NCBI GenBank assembly: GCA_947449895.1
Contig: CANFSO010000005.1
Span: 1 to 44,275 of the forward strand
DNA from: Comamonadaceae bacterium
GTDB lineage: Bacteria; Pseudomonadota; Gammaproteobacteria; Burkholderiales; Burkholderiaceae_C
Direction of reading: 5' to 3'
Length of the DNA stretch: 44,275 nucleotides
Part shown: in pieces, positions 33,928 to 41,524 of the stretch
How positions within the stretch are numbered: position 1 is the stretch's first letter
How the letters are laid out: each line of letters opens with the position of its first letter
Program-made: the position numbers and the translations under genes
The notes under the pieces: model-generated
Told to the model about the DNA's origin: nothing
What the model saw: only the letters and a program-made list of their open reading frames with translations
Database searches by the model: none

Positions 33928-35706
33928 ATGAACCGCGTCATCAACAACCCCGACCAAGTGGTCGAGGACATGCTCAAAGGTTGGCTCCAAGCCCATGCCG
34001 ACACCCTCTGCATTTCAACTGCCAATGCACGTGTGGTGCAGCGCTTGCAAGCGCCGGAGCGCGGCAAGGTCGGTGTCATCACCGGCGGCGGTTCTGGCCA
34101 TGAGCCGGCATTTTTGGGCTATGTCGGCGACGGCTTGTTGGACGCAGTTGCTGTTGGCGAAATTTTTTCATCACCCACCGCGCGCAGTTTTTTCGATGCC
34201 ATGCAAGCTGCCGACGGCGGTGCCGGGGTGGCCTGTTTGTACGGCAACTACGCTGGCGACAACATGAACGTGAAGATGGCCATGCAGATGGCATCGGCTC
34301 AGGGCATGGCGGTTCAGACGGTGGTGGCCAATGACGACGTGGCCTCGGCCGCGAAGGGCGACGAGGCCAAGCGTCGCGGCGTGGCGGGCGAGATTTTCAT
34401 GTGGAAAGTCGGCGCGGCGGTGGCGGCGCGTGGCGGCTCGCTGGAACAAGTGATTGCGGCCGCACAAAAGGCCATCGACAACACCCGCAGCATTGGCATC
34501 GGCTTGTCGGCCTGTGTTATTCCGGCGGTTGGCAAGGCCAACTTCACGATTGAGCACGGCAACATGGAAGTGGGTATTGGCCACCATGGCGAGCCTGGGA
34601 TCGATGTGCGGCCGACAGCGACTGCCGCCGAGATGGCCGACTTGATGCTGGCGGCGGTGCTGCCCGACTTGCCGTTTGTGGCGGGTGACCGCGTGGCGCT
34701 TTTGGTGTCCGGCTTGGGCGCGACGCCGCTGATGGAGCAATACATTTTGTACGGCGAGCTGGCGCAGCACTTAGAGGCGCGCGGCATCCGTATTGCGTTC
34801 AAACAAGTGGGCAATTTGTTCTCGTCATTGGAGATGATGGGCGTCACCTTGACGCTCATGAAACTCGACGATGAGCTGGCATCGTGCTTGACAGAGCCTT
34901 GCCAATCAATCGGTCTGACGGTGGCCGGCAGTCTAGCCGCAGAGCGCCGTTACAACGGTCAGTTGGGTGGCCCTGTTGCGCAGAACAGCATCGTGGTTCC
35001 CGCTGTTTCTGCTAGCGCCCCGCGTCTTGTACGCCTTGTTATAGGCCCAGCGATACCGCTGGCGCTCAGTGGTGGTTTGGTGCGTGACTTGATCGCCAGC
35101 ATCGTCGCCAACCGTCAATACCTCAGCGAGATTGATGGCTTGATCGGTGACGGCGACCACGGCATCAACATGGCCAAGGGCTTCAACGGTTGCGCCGAAC
35201 GGCTAGACGCCTTGGCTGACAAGGCTTTGGAATTGCCCGCCGCTCTGACGCAACTCTCCAAGGCGTTGATGGACGACATCGGTGGTTCCATGGGCCCGTT
35301 GTATGGCGAATTTTTCAGAGGTCTGGCCGACACGCTGAGGCCTCACAGCCAGCTTGATGCGGCTTTGTTCGGTGATGCACTGGCCACGGCGGTGGCCAAT
35401 GTGCAGGCCATGGGCAACGCCAGGGTCGGTGACAAAACCCTGATGGACACGCTGTTGCCTGCGCTTGACGCTTACCGTGCATCGCAGACTTCTGCAGCCG
35501 GTTTTTCGGACGCCTTGCAGGCGATGTCGGAGGCCGCAGCCCGCGGCCGCGACTCGACGCAAGCTTTGCAGGCGCGTATCGGGCGTTCAGCCCGACTCGG
35601 CCCGCGCTCGATTGGTGTGCTGGATGCCGGCGCCACCTCTTGCTGTTTGATTTTGCAATCCATGGCGAGGTCGCTGCAGCACTTGCTGCAGACCGCGTCT
35701 GTTTGA
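33928..35706 (+). CDS. DhaK-DhaL ketose kinase (dihydroxyacetone/erythrulose kinase type)
   Basis: The 592-residue single-chain ATP-dependent kinase has an N-terminal DhaK domain with GGGSGHEPA and the histidine in GHHGEPG that covalently holds the ketose. The C-terminal DhaL domain begins near residue 365 and holds the nucleotide motif GDGDHG and DDIGGSMGPLYG. The start MNRVINNPDQVVEDML at 33928 matches the usual DhaK N-terminus and has GTGGA nine bases upstream; an ATG at 33919 adds three residues. The family phosphorylates dihydroxyacetone, and DAK-family members also phosphorylate D- or L-erythrulose. The adjacent RpiB-like gene favours erythrulose. Confidence 0.9.
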   Translation: MNRVINNPDQVVEDMLKGWLQAHADTLCISTANARVVQRLQAPERGKVGVITGGGSGHEPAFLGYVGDGLLDAVAVGEIFSSPTARSFFDAMQAADGGAGVACLYGNYAGDNMNVKMAMQMASAQGMAVQTVVANDDVASAAKGDEAKRRGVAGEIFMWKVGAAVAARGGSLEQVIAAAQKAIDNTRSIGIGLSACVIPAVGKANFTIEHGNMEVGIGHHGEPGIDVRPTATAAEMADLMLAAVLPDLPFVAGDRVALLVSGLGATPLMEQYILYGELAQHLEARGIRIAFKQVGNLFSSLEMMGVTLTLMKLDDELASCLTEPCQSIGLTVAGSLAAERRYNGQLGGPVAQNSIVVPAVSASAPRLVRLVIGPAIPLALSGGLVRDLIASIVANRQYLSEIDGLIGDGDHGINMAKGFNGCAERLDALADKALELPAALTQLSKALMDDIGGSMGPLYGEFFRGLADTLRPHSQLDAALFGDALATAVANVQAMGNARVGDKTLMDTLLPALDAYRASQTSAAGFSDALQAMSEAAARGRDSTQALQARIGRSARLGPRSIGVLDAGATSCCLILQSMARSLQHLLQTASV

Positions 35707-35724
35707 CCTTCACGAAAGAACCCC

Positions 35725-36174
35725 ATGAAATTGGCGATTGGCTGCGACGAGGCCGCGTATGACCTCAAACAAATTTTGAAAAAGCACATGGCCGACGCTG
35801 GTCATGAAGTGACTGATTTCGGCACGCATGACGCGCAACCGGTGCTCTATCCGGATGTAGCTTTCGCCGTGGCCGAGCGCGTCGCCAGCGGTGATTTTGA
35901 GCGGGCGCTGCTGCTTTGCGGTACAGGCATTGGCATGGCTATTTCGGCCAACAAGGTGCGCGGGATTCGGGCTGCGCAGTGCCATGACACCTATTCCGCT
36001 GAACGCGCCAGCCGCAGCAATGACGCGCAGATCATCACCATCGGGGCTCGGGTGGTCGGACCGGAACTGGCCAAAGCCATTGTTGATGCCTGGCTGAGCA
36101 ATGATTTTGATGGCGGTCGCTCGCAACCTAAAGTCGACATGATTCAGGCTTACGAAACCGGCCACAGCGCATGA
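35725..36174 (+). CDS. RpiB/LacAB-family isomerase lacking the ring-opening histidine
   Basis: The 149-residue protein aligns along its length with ribose-5-phosphate isomerase B. The catalytic cysteine is kept (C65 in LLCGTGIGM), as are the ANKVRGIRA loop and GGR near the C-terminus. Three canonical histidines are changed: GCDH is GCDE at residue 9, the RQHND histidine is serine (RSND, about residue 98), and GGRH is GGRS. In E. coli RpiB, H99 opens the furanose ring. Tetrose 4-phosphates cannot close such a ring, so I infer a D-erythrulose 4-phosphate/D-erythrose 4-phosphate isomerase (DerI-like). It overlaps the transketolase gene by four bases. Confidence 0.85.
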   Translation: MKLAIGCDEAAYDLKQILKKHMADAGHEVTDFGTHDAQPVLYPDVAFAVAERVASGDFERALLLCGTGIGMAISANKVRGIRAAQCHDTYSAERASRSNDAQIITIGARVVGPELAKAIVDAWLSNDFDGGRSQPKVDMIQAYETGHSA

Positions 36175-37010
36175 GCACGCTGGCTGATTTGAACGACTGT
36201 GCTTACCGGGTCCGGCGCTTTGCGCTGCGCATGGGTGAGGTCCAGGGCCAGGGTTACATTGGCCAAGCGCTGGGTTGGGCCGATGTGCTGGCAGTGGCTT
36301 ACGGTCACGCGCTCAAACTGCGTGCCGCAGAACCGCTGTGGGAAGAACGTGATCGCTTTTTGCTGTCACATGGCCACTACGCCATCGCCCACTACGCCGC
36401 CTTGATTGAAGCCGGTGTGCTGCCTGAAGACGAACTTGACAGCTATGGCAGCGATGACAGCCGTCTGCCCATGTCCGGCATGGCGACCTACACGCCGGGG
36501 ATGGAAATCTCGGGCGGCTCGTTGGGACAGGGTTTGATCATTGGCGTTGGCATGGCGCTTGGTTTAAGGCTCAAGAAAAATCCGGCCTTTGTCTACAACT
36601 CGATGTCCGACGGCGAGCTTGACGAAGGCTCGACCTGGGAGGCCGCTGCCTCAGCCGCGCACCATGGTTTGTCGAATCTGATTTGTTTGGTGGACCTGAA
36701 CAAGCAGCAAGCCGACGGCAGCACCAGTGAGGTCTTGCGCTTTGAACCCGTGGTCGACAAATGGGCTGCCTTCGGATGGCATGTGCAGCGTGTCGATGGC
36801 AATAACTTACCCGCTGTGCTGACTGCTTTTGACGCCGCGCGTGACTGCAGAGATGCCAAGCCGCGCGTGATTTTATTTGACACCTTGATGGGCAAGGGTG
36901 TGCCGTTTCTGGAGCAGCGCGAAAAGAACCACTTCATCCGGGTCGACCCGCCCGAGTGGCAGCAAGCCATCGCTTATCTGGACGCCGCACACGCGGGCAC
37001 CGCCGAATGA
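36171..37010 (+). CDS. Transketolase, N-terminal (TPP-binding) subunit
   Basis: The 279-residue subunit has the diphosphate-binding domain of a split transketolase, with LSHGHYAIAHYA, GGSLGQGL and the TPP motif, which here reads SDGELDEG followed by VDLNKQQ. The first glycine of the usual GDG is serine; the metal-binding aspartate and later asparagine are kept. It needs the next gene's product to form the active site. Split transketolases are often dedicated to peripheral sugar pathways (apulose 4-phosphate, sulfofructose) rather than the main pentose phosphate route. Confidence 0.9.
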   Translation: MSTLADLNDCAYRVRRFALRMGEVQGQGYIGQALGWADVLAVAYGHALKLRAAEPLWEERDRFLLSHGHYAIAHYAALIEAGVLPEDELDSYGSDDSRLPMSGMATYTPGMEISGGSLGQGLIIGVGMALGLRLKKNPAFVYNSMSDGELDEGSTWEAAASAAHHGLSNLICLVDLNKQQADGSTSEVLRFEPVVDKWAAFGWHVQRVDGNNLPAVLTAFDAARDCRDAKPRVILFDTLMGKGVPFLEQREKNHFIRVDPPEWQQAIAYLDAAHAGTAE

Positions 37011-38005
37011 ACACCATGACGAACAAGAAGCCCCGGCTGACCACTTCAGCCATGATCGCGTCGATCGCCAGCGAAGGCCAGCGCACGCGCGTCGCACCGT
37101 TTGGCAAGGCGCTGGTCGAATTGGGCGCGCAGCGCCCCGAGATCGTCGGCATGACGGCTGACTTGGCCAAATACACCGACCTGCATTTGTTTGCCCAAGC
37201 CTACCCGGAACGGTTTTTCCAGATGGGCATGGCCGAGCAGTTGTTGATGGGTGCTGCCGGCGGGTTGGCCAAGGAAGGCTTTGTGCCTTTTGCCACCACC
37301 TATGCGGTGTTTGCCACGCGCCGGGCCTACGACTTCATGCACCAGGTGATCGCTGAAGAAAATCTGAATGTGAAAATTGTTTGTGCCTTGCCCGGTTTGA
37401 CCACCGGCTATGGACCCAGCCATCAAGCCGCAGAAGACCTCGCCCTGATGCGCGCCATGCCCGGCATGATGGTGATTGACCCGTGCGACGCGCACGAAAT
37501 CGAGCAGGCCGTACCAGCCATCGCGGCACACCAGGGACCTGTCTACATGCGGCTGCTGCGCGGTCAAGTGCCATTGGTACTCGACGAATACGGCTACCAG
37601 TTTGAAATCGGCAAAGCCAAAGTTATCCGTGATGGCCGCGACGTGCTGTTCATCTCGACCGGGCTGATGACCATGCGTTCACTTGAAGCTGCACAAGCTT
37701 TGCAACGCGACCAGATTGACGCTGCCGTGCTGCACGTACCGACTCTCAAACCCCTCGACGCAGCCACCATCTTGCGCGAAGCGGCGCGACCTGGAAGGCT
37801 GGTGGTGGTAGCAGAAAATCACAGCGTGATTGGCGGCCTCGGAGAAGCTGTGGCCGGTGAGCTGATGCGTGCTGGTGTGCATCCGGCGTTTCGCCAGATT
37901 GGTTTGCCGGATGTATTTTTGGATGCGGGTGCGTTGCCGACCTTGCATGAGCGATACGGTATTTCGACCGACGCGGTGGTGGCGTCCGTTAAATCCTGGC
38001 TGTGA
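37007..38005 (+). CDS. Transketolase, C-terminal (pyrimidine-binding) subunit
   Basis: The 332-residue partner has the pyrimidine-binding domain, with the activating glutamate in FQMGMAEQLLMGAAGG and the histidine in GPSHQAAEDLALMRAMPGM, followed by the C-terminal transketolase domain (VVVAENHSVIGGLG). It overlaps the N-subunit gene as ATGA. The start at 37007 agrees with that coupling. Together the pair would move a two-carbon unit, with erythrose 4-phosphate or a related aldose phosphate as acceptor. It is the last gene of the operon. Confidence 0.9.
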   Translation: MNTMTNKKPRLTTSAMIASIASEGQRTRVAPFGKALVELGAQRPEIVGMTADLAKYTDLHLFAQAYPERFFQMGMAEQLLMGAAGGLAKEGFVPFATTYAVFATRRAYDFMHQVIAEENLNVKIVCALPGLTTGYGPSHQAAEDLALMRAMPGMMVIDPCDAHEIEQAVPAIAAHQGPVYMRLLRGQVPLVLDEYGYQFEIGKAKVIRDGRDVLFISTGLMTMRSLEAAQALQRDQIDAAVLHVPTLKPLDAATILREAARPGRLVVVAENHSVIGGLGEAVAGELMRAGVHPAFRQIGLPDVFLDAGALPTLHERYGISTDAVVASVKSWL

Positions 38006-38081
38006 GCTGGCGATGTGTCGTCTTGACTGACTTGAAATCATCCGCTGCATCTACGCTTGAAGCGTGAACTTGCTTTCAGCG

Positions 38082-38116
38082 AAAACCCCGGTTTGTTCAT
38101 ATCAGCCGGGTTTTTT
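38082..38116 (+). terminator. Rho-independent terminator of the SDR-TRAP-kinase-transketolase operon
   Basis: CCCGG at about 38087-38091 pairs with CCGGG at 38106-38110, extended by A-run/T-run pairing across one bulged C, and is followed by TTTTTT at 38111-38116. It lies 76 bases after the transketolase stop. Together with the next entry it accounts for much of the 305-base gap from 38006 to 38310. Confidence 0.85.
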
Positions 38117-38140
38117 CTTGCCCGGTTCTCCGGCGTCTCA

Positions 38141-38204
38141 TACCAAGTTGATATAGAGCTGTCCAAATTCAGCATTGGACAAGGGTATGCGACTTTTCTA
38201 TGCT
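38141..38204 (+). promoter_or_regulatory. LysR-type operator and promoter upstream of the VOC gene (motif copy A)
   Basis: TACCAAGTTGATA (38141-38153) is a T-N11-A dyad of LysR type. A -35-like TTGGAC lies at 38175-38180 and a -10-like TATGCT at 38199-38204, 18 bases apart. The dyad centre would be near -64. The 36 bases 38144-38179 share 25 positions with the copy before the TRAP operon: 13 identical, then a nine-base spacer with little identity, then 12 of 14. Confidence 0.6.
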
Positions 38205-38310
38205 CACTTCAACTTACATCTGTGGATGGTTTGCAGATCCGTGAAAACGTGCTTGACCGGTTCCATTTTTCTGGCCAATACTGATCAAATGAACAACAAG
38301 GGGTCGCGCG

Positions 38311-38832
38311 ATGGGGCTTAAATTTCTCGAACATGTTTTGATTCTGACTCATGATCCGGAGGGCACACGAGATTGGTTTTGCGATAACTTAGGCTTTCGC
38401 AATGGTTACCACCCAGAGTTTGGCTTTCCAGTTTATTGGCTTTACATCGGTGAGCAGGATGTGATTCACATCGGCAAGGCTAGGCACTCTGCGCATCAAG
38501 ACACCTACCTGAAAACGCCGAGCGATCAAGACGGGACAGATTATTCCGCAGCCGGTGCGCCAGGATCGGGCCGGATCGACCATCTTTGCCTGAACTCCGA
38601 GGGCATTGAAGAGTTCATTGAGCGCCTGACTAAAAACGGTGTTGAGTTCAGTGAACGTAAAGCCCACAACTCCGACCTTTACCAGCTCTTCATGCGTGAA
38701 CCCATCAACGGCATCAAAGTCGAGTTGAATTTCGCTTGGCATGAGGCGGCCCGCATCGGTCGCGTGCCTTCATGGACTGACGCTGGCGAAAATGCCCCCG
38801 ACAAAGTTGCCACATCAAAGGAAAGTCAATGA
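38311..38832 (+). CDS. VOC-family (glyoxalase/dioxygenase fold) protein
   Basis: The 173-residue protein has the paired beta-alpha modules of the vicinal-oxygen-chelate fold. Likely metal ligands are H8 (LEHVLIL), H53 (DVIHIGK), H91 (GRIDHLCL) and E138 (VELNF). The fold supports glyoxalases, epimerases and extradiol ring-cleaving dioxygenases. The next gene, overlapping by four bases, encodes a fumarylacetoacetase-family hydrolase, a common partner of ring cleavage, so a dioxygenase-like role is a fair guess. AAGGGG lies eight bases before the ATG. It is the first gene of its operon. Confidence 0.88.
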   Translation: MGLKFLEHVLILTHDPEGTRDWFCDNLGFRNGYHPEFGFPVYWLYIGEQDVIHIGKARHSAHQDTYLKTPSDQDGTDYSAAGAPGSGRIDHLCLNSEGIEEFIERLTKNGVEFSERKAHNSDLYQLFMREPINGIKVELNFAWHEAARIGRVPSWTDAGENAPDKVATSKESQ

Positions 38833-39548
38833 GTTTTTCGTCTTCTGCTTCAGCCACTCCCAGCCAGTTCGTCATTCCAGCGCCAGCCACCATCAGCCTG
38901 CCGGTGCAGGGTTCGAAGTCTCGCTTTCCCGTTAACCGTATTTACTGCGTCGGCCGGAATTATGCGGAGCACGCCCGCGAGATGGGACACGACCCAGAGC
39001 GTGAGCCTCCTTTTTTCTTCATGAAGCCAGCAACGACGATCGTGACAGATGGCGGCGCTTTTCCTTACCCGTCCTTGTCTACTGACGTGCATCACGAGAT
39101 CGAACTGGTGGTGGCGATTGGCACCGGTGGTAGCAACATTTCGATTGAGCAAGCGCTGACGCATGTGTACGGTTACGCCGTCGGTCTCGACATGACGCGT
39201 CGTGACTTGCAGGCTGGCGCCAAAAAAGCGGGTCGCCCTTGGGACACCGGCAAAGCTTTCGATTGCTCTGCACCCTGTGGTGAGGTTGTGCCCGTCAGCG
39301 TCATCGGACACCCCGCTTCTGGGCGTGTTAGCTTGAAAGTCAATGGTGAGTTTCGCCAGCAAGGTGACTTGGCCGACCTGATCTGGAACGTGCCCGAGAC
39401 GATTGCCTACCTCAGCACCTTGTTTGCCCTGCAACCCGGCGACTTGATCTATAGCGGTACGCCAGCGGGGGTTGGCCCTGTGGTTAAAAATGACGTCATG
39501 CTCGCTTTTGTTGAAGGTGTGGGCGAACTGCATGTTCAGGTCAATTGA
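38829..39548 (+). CDS. Fumarylacetoacetate hydrolase-family protein
   Basis: The 239-residue cytosolic hydrolase shows the metal site glutamates in DVHHEIELVVAIG, RNYAEHAREMG near the N-terminus, and GTPAGVGPV near the C-terminus. It resembles fumarylpyruvate hydrolases of gentisate-type pathways, which cut a C-C bond of a diketo acid. It is coupled to the VOC gene (ATGA overlap). An oxaloacetate decarboxylase or 2-hydroxyhepta-dienedioate isomerase activity cannot be excluded from the fold alone. Confidence 0.9.
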   Translation: MSFSSSASATPSQFVIPAPATISLPVQGSKSRFPVNRIYCVGRNYAEHAREMGHDPEREPPFFFMKPATTIVTDGGAFPYPSLSTDVHHEIELVVAIGTGGSNISIEQALTHVYGYAVGLDMTRRDLQAGAKKAGRPWDTGKAFDCSAPCGEVVPVSVIGHPASGRVSLKVNGEFRQQGDLADLIWNVPETIAYLSTLFALQPGDLIYSGTPAGVGPVVKNDVMLAFVEGVGELHVQVN

Positions 39549-39566
39549 ATATCAGCGGAACTTCCC

Positions 39567-40547
39567 ATGAATAGACGCGAACTACTGTCATCGGGTGTGG
39601 GTGTTTTTCTGGGGTCGGTGACTGCGGCTTCCGCCTGGGCTCAAAAATATCCCAACGGCTCTGTCACCATCGTGCTTCCACTGCAGGCAGGCAGCGCCTC
39701 TGATGTGGCTGTTCGGCACATGGCTGAGCGTCTTGGCGCCCGTCTTGGCAGCGGTTTCGTCATCGAAAACGTGGCGGCCGCAGCTGGCCTGGTGGGACTT
39801 GAGCGTTTGTCTAGGGCTAAAACCGATGGGCAGACCGTGGCCGCGCTGAACAACAGCATCATGACGATATTGCCGCACCTGCAGGGGAAAAACCTCAAGG
39901 TAGATACGCGTAAAGACTTTGTGCCAGTTGCTGGCATCGCCAACATACCGACCTTTTTTGCTGTGCCGGCGGCTTCGTCCATTCGCACGATACAAGACCT
40001 TGTCAAACTGGCAAAAAGTGAGCCCAACCGGATCACCTATTCGTCGGGCGGTGTTGGTAGCCCACAGCATATGGCGACGGAGATGTTCAAGTCTTACACC
40101 GGAACACAACTGGTGCACGTGCCTTATCGCGGCGCCAGCCAAGCGGCTTTGGCTGTGGCCTCAAGCGAAGTGCAGGTGATGTCGATGGCTCTCTCGCTGG
40201 CGCAGCCTTTTTTGCCTGACAACAAGGTGCGACTGATCGGCTATTGCGGCACCGAGCGGCATGCTCAGTTTCGCGACATCCCGACCTTGCAGGAGCAGGG
40301 CGTGAAGAATTACGACTATTCGTCATGGATTGGACTTTTTCTTCACAAAGATGTGCCGCAAGACGTCTTGGCTGTGCTGCGCCGCGAAGCCCAAGCCATC
40401 GCGAATGACCGTGATTTTCAGCTGCAGCTGATTCGCTCTGGCTTAGAGCCTTGGCCGCGCAACGCCGACCAATTAGTGAAGATTGTCGAAGGTGATTTTC
40501 AGCGTTGGAAAAAAATCATCCAAGACGCTAAGATCCAAAGCGCCTGA
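39567..40547 (+). CDS. Bug-family tripartite tricarboxylate transporter receptor
   Basis: This 326-residue periplasmic receptor has a leader starting MNRRELLSSGVGVFLGS, which could be Tat- or Sec-dependent, with cleavage near ASAWAQ. The pocket region is diverged: VTIVLPLQAGSASDVAVR replaces the usual VPFAPGG, while VHVPYRGASQAALA is conserved. That suggests a ligand different from that of the other four Bug proteins here. It follows the hydrolase gene by 18 bases. Confidence 0.9.
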   Translation: MNRRELLSSGVGVFLGSVTAASAWAQKYPNGSVTIVLPLQAGSASDVAVRHMAERLGARLGSGFVIENVAAAAGLVGLERLSRAKTDGQTVAALNNSIMTILPHLQGKNLKVDTRKDFVPVAGIANIPTFFAVPAASSIRTIQDLVKLAKSEPNRITYSSGGVGSPQHMATEMFKSYTGTQLVHVPYRGASQAALAVASSEVQVMSMALSLAQPFLPDNKVRLIGYCGTERHAQFRDIPTLQEQGVKNYDYSSWIGLFLHKDVPQDVLAVLRREAQAIANDRDFQLQLIRSGLEPWPRNADQLVKIVEGDFQRWKKIIQDAKIQSA

Positions 40548-40557
40548 GACCGCTGAC

Positions 40558-41487
40558 ATGGATCTGCCACTGGTTCGTCTGGCCGGGTATCAAGGCCAAG
40601 ACTCGATCCTCACGGAGGCCCTGCAGTTGCTCGCGCAACAGTTGCAGGAATCTTCTTGGGGCTTGCCCGTCGATTGCGAAGCAGATGTCACGGCCAGCCA
40701 AGAAAAAGCTGCGGCGTTGTTTGACTCGGTTGAGCAGGGCAAGCGGCATATTGGCTACATGGCCTCAGGCTACCTGTCGGCAAGGGTCAGTGAGCTCGCC
40801 GTCTTGGATTTGCCTTTTTCAGTCCTAGACCGCAAGGCGGCACTCACTGCACTCGATGGTCAGGCAGGCGTGTTGCTGAGTGCGGCTGTCGCTGAAAAAA
40901 GCGGCTTTCAGGTGCTGGCATTTTGGGACAACGGCTTTCGCCATATTTCCAACGCCGTGCATCCGATTCGACATCCGCGAGATTGCGCCGGTTTGATCAT
41001 TCGAACGCTGGACAGCGCGAATTACCGCACTGCACTGGGAGCGCTCGGCTTTGATCCCATCACCACCGATGTCAAGGATCTGGTCCGTGCGGTGGCCATG
41101 GGCGAAGTTCACGCGCAGGAAAACCCGCTCACCAACTTGTTGAATTTCGGTCTCTGGAAACACCACCCGCACGTCAGTTTGACGCAGCATTACTTCGGCG
41201 TTTTGCTGCTGGTGTGTTCGCGCAGTTGGTATGGCGCGCTGAGTGATGCCCAACGCGACACGCTGGCACAAGCTGTGGCGGTGGCCACGCGCGCGCAGAG
41301 ACACAAGGCGCAGGCGCAAGACGCTATCGCATTGGCACAACTTAAAAATCATGGTGTGCATATCGTGCCGTCTGAAGCCATCGATCTGGCCGCCATGCGG
41401 CTGGCCACTCAGGAGGTCGCGCAACGTCAGCGTGAGACTTTGTCTGCAGATCTTTTGTCAGCGTATTTTTCTGAATCCCCGCATTGA
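40558..41487 (+). CDS. DctP-like TRAP binding protein without signal peptide
   Basis: The 309-residue protein matches TRAP receptors: FWDNGFRHISN, the signature arginine in GLIIRTLDS, and EVHAQENPLTNL. It begins MDLPLVRLAGYQGQ, with no hydrophobic leader, and 25 in-frame residues upstream do not supply one. It should therefore stay in the cytosol. It sits between a Bug receptor and a quinone oxidoreductase gene, and no dctQM genes follow directly. It may have lost its export signal, or been reused as a cytosolic sensor or enzyme. Confidence 0.8.
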   Translation: MDLPLVRLAGYQGQDSILTEALQLLAQQLQESSWGLPVDCEADVTASQEKAAALFDSVEQGKRHIGYMASGYLSARVSELAVLDLPFSVLDRKAALTALDGQAGVLLSAAVAEKSGFQVLAFWDNGFRHISNAVHPIRHPRDCAGLIIRTLDSANYRTALGALGFDPITTDVKDLVRAVAMGEVHAQENPLTNLLNFGLWKHHPHVSLTQHYFGVLLLVCSRSWYGALSDAQRDTLAQAVAVATRAQRHKAQAQDAIALAQLKNHGVHIVPSEAIDLAAMRLATQEVAQRQRETLSADLLSAYFSESPH

Positions 41488-41524
41488 TTTTTTCTTCAAC
41501 CACTGCATCACTAGTGAGACAAAA

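Noticed and set aside
38057-38284. Open frame of 75 codons after the transketolase genes
   Set aside because: It runs through the terminator and the LysR-type operator motif, and the product matches nothing I recognise.
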